Positions 45,314-57,458 of a DNA stretch of 64,000 bases are shown in pieces. Origin of the DNA: Blasia pusilla (taxonomy: Eukaryota > Marchantiophyta > Marchantiopsida > Blasiales); contig CM114272.1 of NCBI GenBank assembly GCA_050084515.1, forward strand, positions 2,728,001-2,792,000, given 5' to 3'. The position numbers and the translations under genes are program-made. Each line of letters opens with the position of its first letter. Within the stretch, counting starts at the first letter, position 1. The notes beneath the pieces are model-generated. The model was not told the origin of the DNA. It worked only from the letters and a program-made list of their open reading frames with translations, and ran no database searches.

Positions 45314-48300
45314 TTCGAATGTTCAAGCGTTATGTGTAAACGGCCATTTATCTTTGTAGATGGACAGGAACCCGAAGCGTACATGAGTACTACATTATGT
45401 CGCTTATTATTTGGCTCAGTTGAAGCACAGCCAGTGTTTGATTCGAGACACTATATGCAGCTCTGCCTCCACCAAGGGATGGCCATCCTAGTTCTACCAT
45501 GTAATTAAACAAAATACAATAAATTCTAGACGCTTTTGAAATCATTTGGAACTCTCCAGATCCTACTTAAAATTACTCCTCAATGCAAATCAGAAAGGTT
45601 TGAAGACGATTATTATATGTGCTACTGGTAGCATTCCACGGACATGAAATGACAATGTCAAGGTTTTCCGAAACCGCCTGAATCGTCAGATTTGCTCACC
45701 TGAAGCAAGAGCATGCCACAAAAATACTGCCAAAATAATCCTGACGAGCAGGCATATCGGCCCGTCTGTAAAAATTCTGTCCAATCGAGAGAGAAAAACC
45801 GCCCATCCACTAGTTTGACTTCTCCGCCATTCCACACATCTCGTGGCAAGACATGCAGCAAAGCTGAGTGATTTGGAAGTACGCTGATCGATCATCGTTC
45901 TCCAAAACTTGCCGAACACAAAGAATCTCCTTGAGACAGCCAGACATCCGAAAGTGCCGACTCGTATTGGGGCACAGATATCATACACTTATCTTCTCAC
46001 AAAGAAATATTCTCATCTTCCGGAGGTATGGGTTTAGCTTACGGACCCAAACCTACCACGTCAACTATAGCCCGACTCAACCAGTTACTCAAAATCCAGG
46101 TATAGAATCATGGGTTGTTTGGGCCAGAAGTTGATTGTTAGCCCGGAGTTAGAAACCGAAACAAGAGCCATTTGCAATTGGTCATGAGTTGCTGGTGCCG
46201 ATGAGTCCGTATATAGGAGAGGTACTCTGGAGGAGAATCCAGAGTCTGAGAAAATCTGACTATTCAAAGCCATTGGTCGTCAATTCTTCCGATACCTGTT
46301 ATTTTTCCCTCGTGCGTAAACTTATGGTGCCACAATGCGGTAAGTGCCGTCGTATAAGACATATCCTGAAGCTTTTCTTTTATCTGGTATCAGTTCTAGG
46401 ATTCAATTGAGTCAACTTGGTCAAACCAATCATCTGCAATTTTTCTCATATGTTCGAAAATTTATCAGACCTGTCATTAGCTATGACAAGGTGCAGGAGC
46501 AGCAGCAGAGAATATGAATTCTGCAAAAGTCAGTAAGTGTGTGGGTGCATCGAGTCGTATTGTGTGGAGAACTTGCCATGGGATCCATGAAATGAAAACC
46601 TGGTGAATCCATATCTAAATACAATTTGCGGTTACGTCTTGAAGTTTAGTTCATACGTAGATATTGGACGACTCACAGAGCTCGGATTGGAGCTGAAAAA
46701 GAAAAGATCTACAGGTTCTCGTGAAAGAACGTATGTACTGGATTAATCGCCCTCACGATCTGAAAAGATTCTGAATTCATGGCATCGCTTCGAGACTAAA
46801 ATATATTGGAGAAGTGTTCTAATGGCCGTATCTTCCGGGGTACTACGGACTTCAGGACTTGTATCCCATTGACATATTCAGGAAACCGGAGCTTCTCGTA
46901 CCCGAGTCAGGTGGTCCTAAACTGATATACTCATCGGAAGACTGTGAGTGAGAATCGTGGACTTTGGGCTCTGACCTCGATTAGACTCGAATTGTCTGCC
47001 AAAGTCAATTAGAGTATCCGACAGGCAACAAGAAGAATTAAAGCAAATGACAAAGCTTCCCAACAGATTCAGCACGATCACTCGACATGGTCTTTCTCAG
47101 TCGCCACGCGACGTAACTCGAATGCTTTCTGTCCTCATAAGACTTCCAGAATGAAAATCTGAAGGTCTACAGGTCCATATCTTTATTGTATTGCATGATC
47201 TTGCACTTCCTCGGTTCGTTATCTTCCATCATGCCTAAGGTATAGTGTGGAATTCATTTTTTCTCTTCTTTTACCCCAATAGTGAAGCCGGTCCAAAATA
47301 CAGCGAATTTGTGATTTTTGCTTTGGGGATACAGGAGATGGTATCGTTTCATTCTGGATTTGCAATGAATATATAATTTGCACCGTTTTCTCTCACGTGT
47401 GATATATTTGAAAACTACACTGCCATGAGTAAAAAATATAACCTTCTCAGTTCTCGAAGATGCCAATTTTCCACACCTTCATAGTTAGTTTCGTGACTCC
47501 TTGTTCATGTTAGTTACTTTTTATTTTCTATCTCAAGCATTTTGTTTCTTAATTTTCTTCCACACTAAGCTTTTGGGAACGAATAGCGGGAGTTTCTTTT
47601 CCTGGATATTTGGTGAGAAGTCTTTGTTTGGTCTTGGCGTGTATAATTGGGTACTTTTTTCCAATCTTTTCTGTTTTGGACATGTTCACTCCATCACCCG
47701 CAAGTCCTGAATACACACCAACTACTGGTACAGTTATGGAAATAGTGGACCCCATCTTTATTTCCAGAGCTCTGAACTCTTTCCATCATGCGAGTTTCGT
47801 CGTTTATTGTTTTAATGGCGAACTTCTTCGTTTTTTAATTTCGATGAGACAAGTACGGCTCTGGTTATGCGGGCTCAAGGAGAAAGTCACTTTACTAGTA
47901 ATTTTCATATGATCATCTCAAAAGGTGTCTGAACGAGTGGTAATTTTTCTTTTATTACTTCGTTAGAAAGGAATGAAGACTTATTTGAAAAAACGTGCAT
48001 ATACGGTAGCAAGTAGTCATCAACTTCTTTACTTGTAAGAAATCGATGGCCTATATGCCGACAACGGACATATATGTTCACATGCATTGGAAGAGTGAGA
48101 CCCATATTTTCGTCTGCATTGCAAAGCGGACGAAAATAAATTAGTTTAATTAGAATCATCCTCGAGTTCCGTGCCTTTCTCTCGGAGTAGAATATGAATA
48201 TCATGGCCGGAGCATCTTGTCCGAGGCCGGACTGGAGTCGTGGCGTTCTAGTGAACGCAGTCAATGCTGGTCCCAATTCACGTGAACCTCGAGCAGACCT

Positions 48301-50140
48301 CTCGATCCGCGGGGAATCCCGAGTGGATGACTCAAAGTACTTTGTGTTAGCCAAAGGATTCTCATCTGCAGAGAGATTGCCCGGCTCCAAGAGCAGTCAG
48401 TTGGTCAATGCCAACTTGGAGGGCCCAGTGGGTTCCATGGGGGATGAATTGTGGGTGTTTACAGTTGTCTTCAGAGATCTTCGCATTTCAACTTCTTTTG
48501 ATATGTACAGTTTTCAAGAGATGACGCACAAGGGACTGCATTGAATACACCTTAAGGACGGTCACTACGTGCTTTTATCAGAAGAAAATATGAATTCTGT
48601 GAACATCATCGACGTGGGTGGCTCTGTGAAGATTGGACCCACGATGTATGAACTCTGAGTTGTACCATACTCCCCTAGTTTTATATGTGGATGATCAGAC
48701 ACTGGGGCCATGTATCTATCCATGATCAATTGTACCACCTAAGACAAAAAGTTTGAACACAAATCATTCGAAACATTTTTAGTACGTATTCCAAACGGTG
48801 CGGGTGCCATTTCTTTTAAGAGATAGAGAAATATGAAAAACTGACAGTCACGTGCTAGTGCATCGACTGTTTCCCATTGTTCCCACTCGTCAAAAACGCG
48901 CAACCAGTGGTCCCCAGTTTGATGCCCCGTGCAAATTCTGAAGGCATTCATTAAAATTTCCTCGCGCCCGCGAGTCTCGTTTTCCCTGGCCTCAATTCAA
49001 CTCAAGGCGATCGTGTTCCACAATCATGAGTACGGGGCCACTGTCTACCTCACAGCAGATGCGGATTTAGACGTTAGTGGTAGAGTTTCCAGGTCGCGGG
49101 ATGAAGGTGTGCCTGCATCTTCGACTCACACAACTTTTTAATCAAGCTAGCCACTGGCAGAGACCATGTCTTCCCCAGCAAGAGAGTTTCTTGCAGGAGC
49201 CTTTTGCTTGATCAATGGCACGGGCAGAAAGAATAATTTTCAGCATCATTACTTGCTCTTTCTACACATAAACGATAAATTTACTAACATGAATACCTGG
49301 TCAACTCAATTTGGCGCAAATGTCCGTCAACTACTCTTTCCGAATCTATTTTGGGGAATAATGCCTCAGCAATGGAACTCTGTAACGATGCTGTAGCCAA
49401 TAATTCCCACCTTTAGAAGTTTCCTGCGCGAATTGTTCTCTCGACGTTTTCTGGAAGATCTCTTTAAGCTTCAACACCTTCTTTGGTAGACAGCTCTCAT
49501 ATTTTTCTCGATCTTATCTCCAATATTAAACTGAAGTTATTCTAAAATCTAAAAGTTGCTACTCTCGAGGAAATAAAAATAGGATCCTGGAACGCCAAGT
49601 TCAATCACTGGGTACGTACTCTTACCTGTCAACCTGTCATTGAAGCCATACCGAAAAAGACCAATTCCTTTTCAAAAGCGAAGAAACGGCATTCCCGTGT
49701 CACAGTATGGCCCGAGGGTTTCGTAGCTGGAATTTAATTGTACCTATAGGAAAGCTTCAATTCAGGATGTTCTCTAGCAGGGGAGGGAGATCACGATTCC
49801 GTCATAGAAGGCATACCCCAAAGCCGACAACACAATGTCCAAGATGATGAGGGACCATCCAAATTCTCGAAACTCAGCAGAGGATGCCTACGACTGTTAC
49901 CAAATCTCGTGATAGAGGGAGGGAAACCTTTTTCATCACTAGGAAGGTCGTTTCAAATTAGTAAGAGAAATCTCTAAGTTTTGATCGTGAGAATCACAAA
50001 TGTCAAAAGCGATTCACTACAAAAGTCAGAAGCAGAGGAGTGCTGAAAATCAAATAACTGAGATGTATCAGGGAAGATTAAAAAGAAAATTTCCATACTT
50101 AGAGATATAGACAATTGGAAAAGATAACATAAATATTCGT
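45314..50140. other. Long intergenic stretch between two GLPs
   Basis: No convincing gene is seen. The first 700 bp resemble other GLP downstream regions (conserved block 45879-45909). A frame of 116 codons at 48194-48544 is open but has no recognisable domain, and I do not call it. Confidence 0.45.
45879..45909 (+). other. Conserved noncoding block downstream of a GLP (copy 3)
   Basis: AAGTACGCTGATCGATCATC followed by GTTCTCCAAAAC lies about 565 bp after the stop at 45313. It matches the blocks at 789, 37347, 52346 and 55850. Confidence 0.55.
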
Positions 50141-50146
50141 TGATAA

Positions 50147-50425
50147 GTTTTACCAGATTCAGTGTACCTGGACAGTTAGCGCACGGATTAAAAAATACTT
50201 TTTCAAGAGGCATCATTTCTTATGGAGCTAAAATGGGTAGGGTTTCAAGCAATTACGTCTCAATACATTTAGAGAAGCAAAAGAGTGTGCCATTGAGACG
50301 TCATTGCTTGAAAACCTACCAAGTTCTTAGTATTTTGGCTCCATAGGAAATCTTACCTCTGAAAAAAACTGAATGGTTATTTCCCGTGCACTACTTGTCC
50401 CGGTACGCTGAATCTGGTAAGACCT
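50147..50425. ncRNA. Long imperfect hairpin, candidate MIRNA precursor or foldback element
   Basis: The left arm (about 50147-50263) and right arm (about 50292-50425) are reverse complements for about 120 nt with mismatches and small bulges, around a loop of about 28 nt. Two stem blocks pair especially well: the outer one (TTACCAGATTCAG...GTACC..GGACA, about 50150-50186 with 50386-50422) and the inner one (GGTAGG..TTTCAAGCAAT..ACGTCTCAAT, about 50236-50263 with 50292-50321). The size and bulged stem fit a young plant MIRNA gene. I recognise no conserved miRNA. A miniature foldback transposon is the alternative. Confidence 0.6.
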
Positions 50426-50926
50426 ACCAAAGCCATCCACTACAGAATTGCCAGAGTATCATAGCGAATGCATCTGACGTTGCGACGAAAAACCTTCAAG
50501 TGTTAGGTTCTAGCACTTCCGCACGAAACATACAATGTCTGACGGTGGGCCTCACGGAGATGGATGGGACTTCTAGTTTTTGAGTTCTTATTCATTTTGT
50601 CCAAAATGGTTTATGACTTTCCAGAAAGCAGTAAAGTATGTTGTTATTCCCGGGCCGGGTGTACCGGTTTCAGCCCTGGATTCTAGTTCTTCTAATGTCC
50701 GGTGACCAGAAGTCCTCAGGTTGTGTTCAGGAAGGACCGTGCTTTTGTCTTCCAGCGCACGACCTCCCGCAGGGGCAGCCGTTTTAGTCGCGGTCAGGGG
50801 ACGGAGTCCACGATAATCAGCCGCAGCTAGTTTAGTCACAACTAGTGGACCGCTACATGCGTTTGGAACCGCGCCACCTGGCGATGAAAGACTCCGGCCT
50901 GAAAGACTTTGTCAACTCCAGAGGAG

Positions 50927-50934
50927 TACTTAAT
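50927..50934 (+). promoter_or_regulatory. TATA-like box (TACTTAAT) of the GLP at 51130
   Basis: CCAGAGGAGTACTTAATGCC lies 203 bp before the ATG and aligns with GAGGAGTATTTAAGCC of the 44690 promoter. Confidence 0.5.
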
Positions 50935-51129
50935 GCCCCGTAACTGAGAGAGAAATCGGTCATTCGCATATTGCTACGAAAGCCAGTCCAGTGTTCTCTT
51001 ACTTCGTTCTCATCGATTAAACTAACTACAGGTTTGGAGTAGAGCACTTCGATCCGATATTTTTTTTCGTCGACGGAAATCGGGGGTCGGCGGCATCACA
51101 TTCCTCAACTGGAAGCGTCTCATCCGATC

Positions 51130-51750
51130 ATGGGTCGCAGCACGCTCGTCGCGGTAGCTTTGGTCATGGCTGCTTTCGTGATGGTGGTCCACGCCTCCGA
51201 TCCCGAGCTCACCACCGATTTCTTTGTGCCTCCCAACCAGACATTAGCAAATATCAACGGTAGCTTCTTCACCAACACGCTGCTACGGAAGGTGACACCC
51301 GATGCTGGGGTCTTCGCCACCGTCACCCCTGTCAATGTGGGGAAGTTCCAAGCTCTCACCGGACTCGGCGTTTCCTCTGCGCTGCTCCAGTTTCCGCCAG
51401 GCACAGTGAACCCAGTCCACACTCATCCCCGAGGGACAGAGGTGCTGTTCATCATCGAAGGAACCCTCACCGTCGGGCTTCTGGACACAAGCGCCCCAGT
51501 GCCGAAGCTTTTCACGCAGATCTTGAAGCCGGGAGACTTGTTCGTTTTCCCCAAGGGTCTGGTCCATTTCCAGATCAACGACGACGCCTACACCACCGTG
51601 AAGGCCTTGGCAGCATTCAGCAGCTCCAGCCCGGGTCTAGTGAAACTTCCCGTCACCCTCTTCGGCACGGGTATCTCCGTCGAAGTACTTGAGAAATCAT
51701 TCGGAGTTTCTGCCAATGTCATCGCCAAGTTGATCAAAGCTCAAGCCTAG
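51130..51750 (+). CDS. Germin-like protein (secreted single-cupin metalloprotein)
   Basis: This intronless gene encodes 206 residues. The signal peptide covers residues 1-22 (ends VVHA). Sequons are N36-Q-T and N43-G-S. Metal ligands are H97, H99, E104 (VHTHPRGTE) and H146. There is no Cys. The C-terminus reads SANVIAKLIKAQA. The TATA-like box is at 50927, and AATAAA lies at 51935-51940. A stem-loop of 16-bp arms lies in the 3' UTR at 51844-51877. A long antisense frame overlaps the gene but only reflects codon bias. The copy has no minus-strand GLP partner, and its downstream block is at 52346-52376. The hairpin at 50147 lies about 700 bp upstream of the ATG. Confidence 0.93.
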   Translation: MGRSTLVAVALVMAAFVMVVHASDPELTTDFFVPPNQTLANINGSFFTNTLLRKVTPDAGVFATVTPVNVGKFQALTGLGVSSALLQFPPGTVNPVHTHPRGTEVLFIIEGTLTVGLLDTSAPVPKLFTQILKPGDLFVFPKGLVHFQINDDAYTTVKALAAFSSSSPGLVKLPVTLFGTGISVEVLEKSFGVSANVIAKLIKAQA

Positions 51751-51843
51751 GTCTGAGGTTTACGTGTTCCGTTCAAGCAAGCATTTTTGCTTGCAGATGG
51801 AGGGAGTCCAAAATGTAGAGGAGCTTTAGGTTGTAGCGAACCG

Positions 51844-51877
51844 TCGCTGGCCAGTTCACGTGTGAACTGACCAGCGA
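51844..51877 (+). repeat. Stem-loop in the 3' UTR of the GLP at 51130
   Basis: 16-nt arms with one mismatch (TCGCTGGCCAGTTCAC against GTGAACTGACCAGCGA) are separated by GT. It lies 94 bp after the stop codon, before the AATAAA. A role in 3' end processing or stability is only a guess. Confidence 0.7.
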
Positions 51878-54592
51878 TGAGTGTGGACTGAATACAGTTC
51901 ACGTCTGGTTGCTGATTATCTGTCTAATTATATAAATAAATAAAGATGACACACATGTTAATAGAGATCTCCTCGTACAATTAAATGGAACTCTCCTTAT
52001 CCTAATCATAAAGCTTTCCGATTGAAAATTACATGACCCATGCGGTACGAGTAGTCTGCACTCCACTCATTCTCTCTCTTCAGTAAAACCCATCCAGAAC
52101 GTCTGAGATGCTTCCAATTTTATTATTCTCCGAGTCCTTCGATTTGCCTCACGTGTAGGAAAGCATGTCACACGAACACCAAGATTTTCTCTTCCCGAAG
52201 AGCGAACACACTGTTTTCTGTGGCGCAACTGCAGTAATTATGTCATATTCCAGAAGAAGAAACCGTTGATCCCTGTATTATTGCACGTTCCACAGCTCCA
52301 GACACTATCTTCTGGAGAGACTGCATGAAAACTGAGTATATTGAAAGTGCAGTAATTGATCCTCGTTCTCCAGAACTCCATCAAAACTATAATCTGCATT
52401 GAACATTCATCAAACAGGCGTCTTCCAGATATGATAGCCCTACAGGTACCTAGATACGTTCAAATAATTCTGAAGGTACTGGGTTACCGCGTTAAGTCCT
52501 TACCTATCGCATGCAAAGCGATAGGTGCGGCCCCATATGAGTGACGCACATGTGCATAAGTGCACGGCTGTGAGTGAAACGCAACGGACTGCTGAAATGC
52601 TTGTCTAAATTACGGGTTCTTTGGACGGGACGTCAGTTGTCGAGTAGAAACGAAAGTTATTTAGAGCGACGGTTTTCGCTCCAAATTTGGTGAACGAGTA
52701 GCAGATTTGTCTTTCGTTTCGAATTGAGTCAATATTTCACGCATTTATCTGTCGCTTGCAAGAATTAGAAAGTTCCGGCAAAGGAAGAGATCTCCCCATA
52801 GGCATGCAGGCAATAATCATAATGAGAGGACTCGCTTGCACACGCAATCTTCCAAAAGGATAGTTTTTCAATTGGTCCTTCAAAAGGCCACGCTGCATGT
52901 AAATCTAGAAGCTGGCAGCTGGCGACTTTGTAAGAAGTCTGGAAGAAAGGTCACATATCTGACCTTGTAACCATCTTGACCATCGCTAGCCACATAGAAG
53001 CTTCCAATCACAGAGTTCCTTCCCTTTTCGGGATGGGAGGACCACTGGAGCGAACAATCCTGAGCATCTGATGTTCAAAGTGGTACGTGTTACAATCTCT
53101 TGATATGCATTTTCTTGTGATCACTGTTTGATAAGATCGTAGAGTAGGACTGATCGAATCGTTTCTTCAGAGCTCTCTTCTTTAATTTTCGTCCTCACAT
53201 GTGTTTAAGTTTCATTCGAAAAACGGTTTCTTGGATCCTATGAAAAAATTCCAGAATCGGTCAGAGAACCTCTTTACTTATGCGGTATCCTTTCAAAAAT
53301 GCAACCACGGTTGATTGACATTTACAGGCATGCGAGCGTTCACCCGCTCGCGATTAGCTTTTCTATATTATTACACAGCAGAACCCATTTCGTTCGAAAC
53401 GATAAGATAGCCCATGCTAATCTTCCCTTCTCATTGTTTTTAGATCTTTTGTTAGGGGCAATAAGGTGTCCATACGAATCGGATTCACAGAAACCCCTGA
53501 CTCACCTCACTGTCGCAATGAGAGTGGAGCACTATCTAATTGAAAGCAAGAGTGGAGAAACCTACTTCAATCGTTTGGGACGCGATATGACTCCGAGATC
53601 TGATTCGCGATCAAAACTTTGATCGTGAGCGGACATGTCGGCTAGCAGTAGGTACGTGTATCGAGTACACAGCATCACGCGAAAAATTACACATGAGAAT
53701 GCCCCATGAAGAAACATCACGTGGAATCTATGACACCAAAAAGTAGCACGCGAACCAAAACGAGACAAAAACCCAGGCTGAGCTCGTGGCTTTATAAAAT
53801 TCGCACGAATATGTCCCACAGCAGAAAATTTGGTTTTTAAATAGAAAGTAAAATTAAATAATTTATTCAATTAGTTTTCAAATAGAAAGTGAGATTAAAT
53901 CATTTATTCAACTAGATAAGCATATAATTGATACACGGACACGTGGCTAGGACTCCAGAGAAGACCTGCATGGGCCTATATCTACGACCTAGAAAGCCTT
54001 TCTTTCAGGATGACGAACGTAGCCTTGCTTGTCGAGCCTTGCATGTGCTTCAGGTCTAAAAGGACATACGAGGCTCCGCGTTCCTATTCGAATGAAGCGG
54101 ATACCTTTCAGATCTTTGGGAATGCCTCATTCGTGCCGATAAGTCAAACCCCTGAGATCCGAGACCGCAACACAAGCAGAACCGGACGTAAGAGGCAAGA
54201 AAATCTCAGCTACCTTCAGATTTTGATTGGTCTCCATAGGTAGTACCTGAGGTCGTGAGATGTGGGGCCGCGGAGCTAGTGAGACTGGGAAGCCGGGAGA
54301 CCTCTTCTGTTTCTAGTGAGGGTCCATTTCCGGGTCAAGAGGAACCAGCGACAAACAGCCCCACAGTGCACATGGCAGGAGTTGGTTGGATTTTAACAGA
54401 CCTTGTCGGAGTCGCGGCGGGCCATTCCGGTACTGGACTAGATATTGGACTGTGAGGTTAGGAAAGTGGAGTTTGAAGGCAGCGCAAGAGACCTCTGTTT
54501 AAGTTAGTAGATATGTGTAGGTCAATAATTTGGCGCCGCGAGACTTAGAGTATGAGAGAGTCAATTTCAAGACCGTGTGGCGCCAGGACAAG
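51878..54592. other. Intergenic stretch between the GLPs at 51130 and 54805
   Basis: No gene is seen. It contains the conserved block at 52346-52376 and a short duplicated ATT-rich unit (about 53838-53915). Confidence 0.45.
52346..52376 (+). other. Conserved noncoding block downstream of a GLP (copy 4)
   Basis: AGTGCAGTAATTGATCCTCG followed by TTCTCCAGAAC lies about 595 bp after the stop at 51750. Confidence 0.55.
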
Positions 54593-54600
54593 TATTTAAG
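54593..54600 (+). promoter_or_regulatory. TATA-like box (TATTTAAG) of the GLP at 54805
   Basis: GGACAAGTATTTAAGGCTTC lies 212 bp before the chosen ATG, in the same context as the other GLP promoters. Confidence 0.6.
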
Positions 54601-54804
54601 GCTTCGTGGTGCAGGCAGACATTCATTCCAGTGCTTCTGCACCTCCACAGCCTCTCTGAGATTCTCACTGTTTTCTGCTTTCCGACTCTAGAACTCTGAA
54701 TACCTTCTTAGATTGCAACTCTTCAATCTTGAGATTCTGAATTCTCATCGGACCTGGAGTATAAGTCGACCGTGTTTCAAGAACTGCAGATATTGTCCTC
54801 GATC

Positions 54805-55425
54805 ATGGGTGGCAAAATGCTCGTCGCGGTGGCTTTGTTTGTGACTGCGTTCGCCACGGTGGTCCACGCCTCCGATCCCGAGCTCACCACCGATTTCTTC
54901 GTGCCTCCAAACAAGACACTAGCGAATATCGACGGTAGCTTCTTCACCAACACTCTGCTACGGAAGGTGATACCCGATGCTGGGGTCTTCGCCACCGTCA
55001 CCCCTGTCAATGTGGGGAAGTTCCCAGCGCTCACCGGACTGGGCGTCTCCTCTGCGCTGCTCCAGTTTCCACCAGGGACCGTGAACGCGGTCCACATCCA
55101 TCCTCGAGGCACAGAGGTTCTGTTCATCATCGAAGGAACACTCAATGTGGGGCTCTTAGACACCAGCGCCCCCGTGCCCAAGTTGTTCACCCAAATATTG
55201 AAGCCGGGAGACTTGTTCGTTTTCCCCAAGGGTTTGGTCCATTTCCAGATCAACACTGATGCTTACACCACCGTCAAGGCCATTGCTGGATTCAGCAGCT
55301 CCAGCCCGGGTCTCGTGAAACTGCCAGTCACCATCTTTGGTACCGGTATCTCTGTTGATGTGCTTGCGAAATCATTTGGGGTGTCTGCCGATATCATCGC
55401 CAAGTTGACAAAAGCTCAAGCCTAG
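54805..55425 (+). CDS. Germin-like protein (secreted single-cupin metalloprotein)
   Basis: This intronless gene encodes 206 residues. An ATG in frame at 54772 would add 11 residues (MFQELQILSSI) before the signal peptide; I choose 54805 because MGGKMLVAVALF aligns with the start of every other copy. The signal peptide covers residues 1-22. One sequon remains (N36-K-T); the second is lost because the sequence reads NIDGS. Metal ligands are H97, H99, E104 and H146. There is no Cys. The 3' half is almost identical to the genes at 1-245 and 3668. It forms a convergent pair with the gene at 57459; gene plus spacer match 1-2312. Confidence 0.92.
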   Translation: MGGKMLVAVALFVTAFATVVHASDPELTTDFFVPPNKTLANIDGSFFTNTLLRKVIPDAGVFATVTPVNVGKFPALTGLGVSSALLQFPPGTVNAVHIHPRGTEVLFIIEGTLNVGLLDTSAPVPKLFTQILKPGDLFVFPKGLVHFQINTDAYTTVKAIAGFSSSSPGLVKLPVTIFGTGISVDVLAKSFGVSADIIAKLTKAQA

Positions 55426-55849
55426 TTGAAGGTTGATATGTAAACGTTTCGTGGAAGCCAACGTTTGTCTTTGCAAATACAGAGGGAACGTTAACCCGAA
55501 GATTCTTGAATGGATTTTGATCGAGAGCTCTTTTTCAAAATTTCTAAATGCAAATTATATGATCTATCAATTGTGAATAGACTGCATTCAATGAAGTATT
55601 CATTTTCAATCGGGTGATCTGAAACGCTTTAAATCCTATGATACCCATGTGAAATAAGAAATTTCCAGGAAATAGTCAAGACATTCCGGCAAAAACAAGC
55701 ATGTCGCTGTAAATGTCACACGTTCAGAAATTATTGCACATTTGGGAGTAAATTAGAAACCCGAATTCATATGAACTTGTGCGTTCGAGATCTGCACTAG
55801 TCCACAAATTGTCTTTCGAGGAGACATCCAGCTTAACTCAGTGGTCTGT

Positions 55850-55880
55850 AAGTGCGATAATCGAACCTCGCTCTCCAGAA
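55850..55880 (+). other. Conserved noncoding block downstream of a GLP (copy 5)
   Basis: AAGTGCGATAATCGAACCTCG followed by CTCTCCAGAA lies about 425 bp after the stop at 55425. It is nearly identical to 789-818. Confidence 0.6.
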
Positions 55881-57233
55881 ATCCATCAAAACTTAAATCT
55901 GCCTAAGACCTCCTAACATTCATCAAAGCGGAATAGTATGAGAGCTCTCACTAGGCTTCAGCGAGGCATGGATTCTATATCTTCGGGAAGTCACTGCATC
56001 GATCTCTGTGCCTATGGTCGGAATCGATGGTCGCAAGGCTACGGCAGGACTACGTATGAGTACAGTCTGTGCCTATAGTCAAGCTTCAACGGAAACGAGT
56101 TCCTGAAATTCTAGATAAGAACTTCACGAATTCAAGGTTCATTTCCCGGGACGCTGATTGCTACGTAGAGATTACGCCACTGTTATCCGAAAGCACGATT
56201 TCCTAGAAATTAGCGTTGAGCTGGAGAGTAGTCAACTGCTTTCAGAGATCAGTTTCCGGATTACAAGAATCGGAAAGTTCTAGCAAAGAAAGAAGCCTAA
56301 TCATTTGCATGTAGATTCAATACATGAACTTAATGACTCGTTTGTATACGGAATCCCTCAACAGGAAAAAAGAAAATGGTTCAGAAAGAGAAGCTGCATG
56401 CAGAAATAGAAATCGTCCAAATATCTAGGAGGACACTCTTGTGACTGCTTTTAGACGTAGATCATTCTAGAAACACTCGAAGCGCAGGCAATCTGAGAGT
56501 TCACTTTCTTTTCCATGATTACTATTGCAATTGGGAGGGCCGATGAGGCGAACAAACCAGGGGGTATGAGTGCAGCCCATTTGCCCAATTTACGTGGTTG
56601 AATTAAAGCTTTTAGTACAGTATTAATTCACCGGTTCTTAAAATACTGATGCTAAACCAAGTCGGAGTACGCTCTGATAACGTGATTTGCTTCATTGGCT
56701 ACATATGGAAGTTCCGTTCGCAAGTGGTTTTTTGCGTTCCATTCGCGGAAATTGCACCAATAAACGAAACTATCCAATAAAAGCTGTGTTTATATACTCA
56801 TCCGATCCGAAGTCTAGAATTCAACTTTGAGGCGAATTACATTTGTATGCAACCTTCTGGAAACGTTACTTGGGCTGTGAGCTCGTATTTAGATATGTGC
56901 GTCCATCACGATGAAAAACGTACGACTTGAGTACTTGGAATAGAACTTCATATACATTTTCATTAGAAAGAGGATCCTTCGGGTTATCAGGAGTGTCTAT
57001 AACTACTGGTTGGGGGACTTTCTAATGCCAGATTTATGAATCGATCGCATTTTCAAGCTCTTGATCAGTGATTATAGCTTGATGCCGTGATGTAGCACAT
57101 TTCCAATCCGCCATGGTATACCGCCCATCCCATGCACATGTATTCATATCTTTTAATCAAAGAATTCTGCTTTCGAAGTTTATTGGAGATGTGCGGATCC
57201 TACTCACGAAGGCTTCGAAAGCATGGATAATAG

Positions 57234-57269
57234 ATCTTTGAGACGGGTATCGATACCCGTCTCAAAGAT
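57234..57269. repeat. Perfect 36-bp palindrome without spacer
   Basis: Two 18-bp arms (ATCTTTGAGACGGGTATC and its exact complement) meet at 57251/57252. It lies between the 3' ends of two convergent GLPs. The matching place in the other copy of this spacer (about 2105-2143) is only partly palindromic. Confidence 0.88.
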
Positions 57270-57458
57270 TTACTGAAATTTTTAATAACATCGTTTATCT
57301 ACCGTGTCAATCCGACGCTGGTGGGCTTTTGGGGAATCTTACATAAACGGGACTTCAACTCGAAATCAACATGTAGCGCGCCACAATCAACGACTTTTCT
57401 ACGTCTTGGAATCCCTTGCATCGATCCATCGCTTGCACGAAACACGTAAACGCTCGAT

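Larger units (their letters stand above)
55426..57458. other. Spacer of the convergent GLP pair 54805/57459
   Basis: No gene is seen. It matches 246-2312 in order over much of its length. It contains the conserved block at 55850-55880 and a perfect palindrome at 57234-57269. Confidence 0.7.

Noticed and set aside
48194-48544. Possible 116-codon gene in the long intergenic stretch
   Set aside because: No domain, no homologous copy next to other GLPs, no splice or promoter signal, and a length that can occur by chance.
54772-54804. Upstream ATG as the true start of the GLP at 54805
   Set aside because: It would put 11 polar residues before the signal peptide, and no other copy has an equivalent extension.
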